Below, one piece after another: positions 60,103 through 64,000 of a stretch of 64,000 nucleotides of DNA. The position numbers and the translations under genes are program-made. Source of the DNA: Gnetum montanum (lineage: Eukaryota; Streptophyta; Gnetopsida; Gnetales; Gnetaceae); the NCBI GenBank assembly GCA_015680685.1, contig MNCI01002932.1, positions 421,561 through 485,560 of the forward strand, read 5' to 3'. Position 1 is the stretch's first letter; every line of letters starts with the position of its first letter. Under the pieces are notes generated by a model. That model was not told the origin of the DNA. It saw nothing but the letters and a program-made list of their open reading frames with translations, and made no database searches.

Positions 60103-60947
60103 TGATGAGTAGCAAGCGATCCCTATGCCCAATCATACAAATCACCTATGTTCACTAAGTAATCTAGTCGAATTTTGTAGACTTTAGTTCTCTAGGTACA
60201 CATTATCTAGGTAGTCACTCTTAAAGATGTGATCATTGTCTTCCCAATTCAACTTATGAGGTACAATGGTATGGTTAAGTATAACTGAGACATATGATTT
60301 GTATCATTTTTATATTTTTCATTTAATTTGCCTAAGAGCATAAAATAAAGTAATTAAATGATTAATTAATCTAATAACTAATTAATTTTTTAGAATAATC
60401 CTAACACAAGCATCCGATTCCATCTAATGTACACATCCCAAACACGTTGCAATGCTATTAGGTTACTAAGCGTAAGTGCTACTGGGATTACCAAGCATTA
60501 ACATATGCTCAAGATGGTTATACTTATGTGTATTAATTATCCATATTCAATTAATTAATTAAATGCATAAAAGTAAATTGCAAGAATAATAAATGCATTA
60601 AGTAAATATTGTGCTTAGTCTAAGTGCTACAAGGTTTATTAAGAAAGCTCATCTGTATTGCTATTCACACTAAGATGCTTAAGTACATCAGTGCTCAAAT
60701 AGCGATTTGTACACTTTTTAACTCCTACTACAGGCACTTAGAAATATTCTAACTCTAAAATAAACAAACTATAAGAGCTCAGCTATGCTACTTAACAAAA
60801 AATGCCTTAAATGTGGTAGGTGTGTGCATTTATATAGGTCAGACTAGACACTCCATCGATGCATACCCCTCAACGCATCAGGTACGCATCGATGAGATCA
60901 TGTTAACGTCTTCACATTGACTAGATCCTACCAACGATGACTCATCA
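60103..60947 (-). repeat. 3' LTR of element J
   Basis: Plus strand TGATGAGTAGCAAGCG to GACTCATCA. Closest in this window to the LTRs of D (shared GTGATCATTGTCTTCCCAA, GAGRYATATGATTT, AATCCTAACACAAGCATCC), but U3 carries CATCGATGCATAC-type palindromes (60853-60895) rather than GATATC. Confidence 0.88.
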
Positions 60948-61200
60948 TACCCCCATGATTGATTGAAAACTTTTCCTCAAGTGAAAAATAGGATGAATAA
61001 GGTTTTTACAAAATGTTGAAAAGGTATGGAATTATTGACTAATTGACTAACTAACTCTGATTGATTCAAACTAATGCTAACTGCCCAAGTGTATGGATTT
61101 ACAACTTTTAAAAAAATTAGTGTTCATGAAAACAAAATTGAACACCATGACAAAATTGATAGTTGAATGTCTCTTGTGGCTTAAAGACAAGAGGAAAAAG

Positions 61201-63993
61201 TTAAATAGTCCTAGGCAATGGAGGCTTCTGAGATGTCGAAGGATCTTCCCCTACCTCTAATGCATACAACAACTGTGGTTGTGGTTGTCCTACTATAGCT
61301 ACAACTACTAGTGAAAAATGAAAAGAATCCAATAATGCTTTCATCTTTTCGTCCTTACTCTGGGGATCATACACAATCCATGTAGCATCACCAATGTAGG
61401 CCAATATAGGAACATCCCATGGGAAGGGCATGGTAGGGAACAATTACTTTGCATTGATAAACCAGGCAGTGAATTATTTATGTTCAATGTCGAATGCTCA
61501 GATAGCATTCTATAACTCCTAGTAGTCTTTCATTCTTTTGGCCATGTCCTTGGTCATTGATCATTGATTAGCAAATCAAGCATTGAGGACTTTAAGTTTA
61601 GCATTGGCCATTTCTAACTTTCACTTTGTCTCCTTATGATGCTTGAGCTCAACCTCATACAACAAGTACAAGCTAGCCACCTACTTCTCCAATTCTTACC
61701 TTGACCTTTCGGCAATCAACATTGCTAGGTTTGCATAATAAAGGTTGGTTAACTCCATATACTTCATCATCTCTTCAATTTGCAACTCCTTGAGGTGGCT
61801 TTTTTCCTTGTTATATGTGTTCAATCCATCAAATATGGGTTACCACACATCACCTCCTTGATGGAGCTACTGGAGCGCCTCGTTGACTTTTGATTTCACT
61901 AGTTTGATTTATATTTCATTGATTTCCTTCTAAAGTTCAACCTGATCCCTGTAATGGTTCTTGACCCTTTCAAACTTGAGGGCCTCATTCTTCCAGGTAA
62001 TCATCTCTATTGTTAATTTCTGGCAAAGAGTGTGAACTTCCTCCATTAAGACATTATGATTTTTTCTTCCAACCTTCTCAGGTCCATGGTTGCCTTGGTA
62101 AGTTGCTCTTGTTGTTGTCTTAGGAATTCAACCATCTAGTCCTTATGAGCTTCAACATTGCATAGGTGATGTTTCTCTTTAGTTAGAATTGCATTCTCCT
62201 TACGAATCTCCAATAAGTCCTTCTTAGTATTATAAGCCATTACTACTACTATGGACTCATCAAAGAGTACATTCTCCTTGGCATTTTTGGCCACTTTAAG
62301 TTTCTCCTAAAGCTGTAGGAAAGCTTCATCTCCAGTCACAACCTGATCAAGAAAAATAGGATCAGCTAAGAGAGCTCATAATTTCATAACTTGAATAGCC
62401 AAGCATCAATTTTTAGCTATGGCTGCCTCAAGTTAGGCATTGGTGATGATGCACTTGCCCCTAGCCTCCAAGAGCATCGACTAGATTACAATGATTTCAT
62501 CCAAAATGTCAAAGACCTCCAAAAGCAATTGCTTGGCCCCAACTAGTCAATCCAGTAGTTCTTCATGCTAGGCTACACTATGCCTTTCACTTGTTACTCC
62601 TATGGACATCTACACATCTCTGAGTATAGCAACATTTGGCATAGATGCCACATGAGTGTTGAGTGCTTCACCCATTCTATTGGCCACCACCTTGGCCGTT
62701 ATTTCCTACCCTTGGTGTTGCATCACTAAGATAGTTCTTCCCTTACCTTTCTCCAAACACATCAAGAAGGTAGCAACATTTCTAGAGATCTCTAGAAATT
62801 GCTATTGTCTAGGAAGGAATACTTTTACATCTCAGGAACTAGGATTTGATTTTGCAAGTGCTTGCATTTAGTGGGCAGAAAACATTAGCATTGTATCCTC
62901 AAACTAGCTGATTGTATCTGTGACCTTGTTCAAATGAATTAGTGTTGATCGGTAGACAAAGGGATCACCACTTGATCTTACTTGCTATTGTAGCAGGAGT
63001 TGCTCACGGTGTTTTTTCATGCACTCCATAGCAACATGAGCCTTCGACATTGTTTCATGAGTGGATGGTGGTGGTTATTGCTCCTCCCTTAAAATTTTGG
63101 TAGAACTTTGTCTTTCATCATTTTTGATCAAGAGGTGATAGAGGATGTTGAAGGGTGTCATTTGAGTAGTGCCTTTCTCCCATGCTTGTTTTCTTTAAAG
63201 CCCTTCTCTATCTCAAGATAGATTAGTTGTGAGAGATTGACTAGAAATTTCCCACTTTGAGTGACACACGCACAAGCAAAGAAGGTTGTTACCTTGCTTA
63301 GCCTCACCATGGAATTACGGTGATAGGCCACGATCTTGAAATATACCTTCTCTACCTTGTTTAGTGTGCCATACTTCTTGCATTCAACCCCATAGAATCA
63401 CCAAATCCACTCCTTTTTCACTTCTAGGTTTGCTTGAGTTAATATTTTCACTAGCATTGTCCTAGTTTCTAGCAACCCAAGGGCCTGAGAGATGGCCTCC
63501 ACTGAGTAGGACACACTAATGTCCTTGATTTTTACCTTGACATTAGGTTGCCTATTGTTTTAGAAGAGATATGTTTCTCCCATGTACCATTCTCCACTAA
63601 AAGTAAGAATAGGCCACATGGGAGAATTTTGTGGTTGTGTTTTAACTTCTTCTAGAGCGAAGTCCAAGAAGGTACTAAATTTCAACTCTTGTAGAACTGA
63701 ACTCTACATCTCCTTGGATTTAATTTTCCTTAGATTGGCATCAGTTAAGGTGACCTTAAAGTTTGGCCTTGGTCCTAGTGCCTCATCTTGGTGGAATTGC
63801 TCTATTTTAGCTTTGGCAATTTGTTGAATAGATTCCACTTCAGGCTTCTCTTGAAGAGGTCCTATTATATGAATTTTGGCTACCTGCTCTTGGGGCTACT
63901 CCAGCTATTGGTCCCTTCTAGTTCTTGGTTGCTTGTCTCTTGGCTGGAATAGTCCTACCTTTGCTCCACATTTATCTCTTGGTCTAGGTACCA
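61201..63993 (-). pseudogene. ORF2 pseudogene (element J)
   Basis: About 931 codons, from ATG 63993 (MVPRPRDKCGAKVG, directly after TTACAG) to TAA at 61201. The globular domain lies at about 63150-63800 (a segment whose complement encodes PIL-FLVENG-type and FPLS-like sequence homologous to C and G), followed by a Gln/Glu/Lys-rich coiled coil (about 61480-62700). The conserved C-terminus MFPTMPFPWDVPILAYIGDA (61384-61443) ends in TSQKPPLPRTI. Stops are spread throughout. As long as the C and G copies, which fixes the family's normal size at about 0.9 kilo-residues. Confidence 0.75.
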
Positions 63994-64000
63994 TCTGTAA

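Larger units (their letters stand above)
60103..64000 (-). mobile_element. Element J: 3' part of an ORF2-type element
   Basis: Minus strand from the right edge: a complete ORF2 (63993-61201), 3' leader with the GGAATTATTGACT-type motif (61030), polypurine tract (60948-60957) and 3' LTR (60103-60947). gag and the 5' LTR lie beyond the window. Confidence 0.85.

Overview
The window looks like a transposon-dense stretch of a large seed-plant nuclear genome. A conifer or other gymnosperm would fit, but that is inference. It holds one apparently intact plant gene surrounded by nested, decayed Ty3/gypsy LTR retrotransposons. No bacterial-type gene, CRISPR array, rRNA or functional tRNA gene was recognised.

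Gene: 34591-37061 (+) is a nine-exon glycerophosphodiester phosphodiesterase (396 codons, catalytic residues present). It has a TATA box at 34500, three PHR1-type GNATATNC sites just upstream, and an AATAAA at 37243.

Retrotransposons: nearly all other sequence belongs to one superfamily primed by tRNA-Asp (primer binding site TGGCGCCGTTGCCGGGGA or decayed versions), with LTRs of 0.82-1.0 kb running TGATGA...TCATCA, i.e. the Athila/Tat part of Ty3/gypsy. Labels used here: E (-) 1-2865, partial; A (+) 2905-5180, partial; B (+) 5177-11390; D (-) 12725-22630, target-site duplication (TSD) ACTGT; C (+) 23271-32057, TSD TATCC; H (-) LTR 39344-40301 plus interior split by F; F (+) 41623-47850, TSD CTATT/CTATC; K (-) LTR 48203-49220 plus interior split by G and J; G (+) 49716-58928, TSD ATAGC; J (-) 60103 to beyond 64000. 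M is an older LTR remnant split by D. A LINE fragment (11403-12300) and a SINE-like repeat pair complete the repeat content.

How they work together: only D carries protease, reverse transcriptase, RNase H and integrase. C, G and J, and the damaged A, F and B, have gag (where visible), a long conserved spacer and then ORF2, a protein of about 900-930 residues with an N-terminal 'putative plant transposon protein'-like domain, a long coiled coil and a conserved C-terminal motif. They have no pol. They share LTR ends, primer site, polypurine tract, 3' leader and spacer motifs with D. The likely picture is a family of pol-less gag+ORF2 elements copied in trans by D-like relatives. ORF2 is preceded by a conserved splice-acceptor-like TNNTTNYAG|ATGG, and each LTR subfamily has its own palindrome array just upstream of the TATA box. 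This is the best candidate here for an undescribed system.

Assembly caveats: single Ns at 2866, 13013, 13195 and 45027 mark suspicious joins, two of them with local duplications, and 54548-54757 is a run of Ns. All transposon reading frames are interrupted, so they are listed as pseudogenes.
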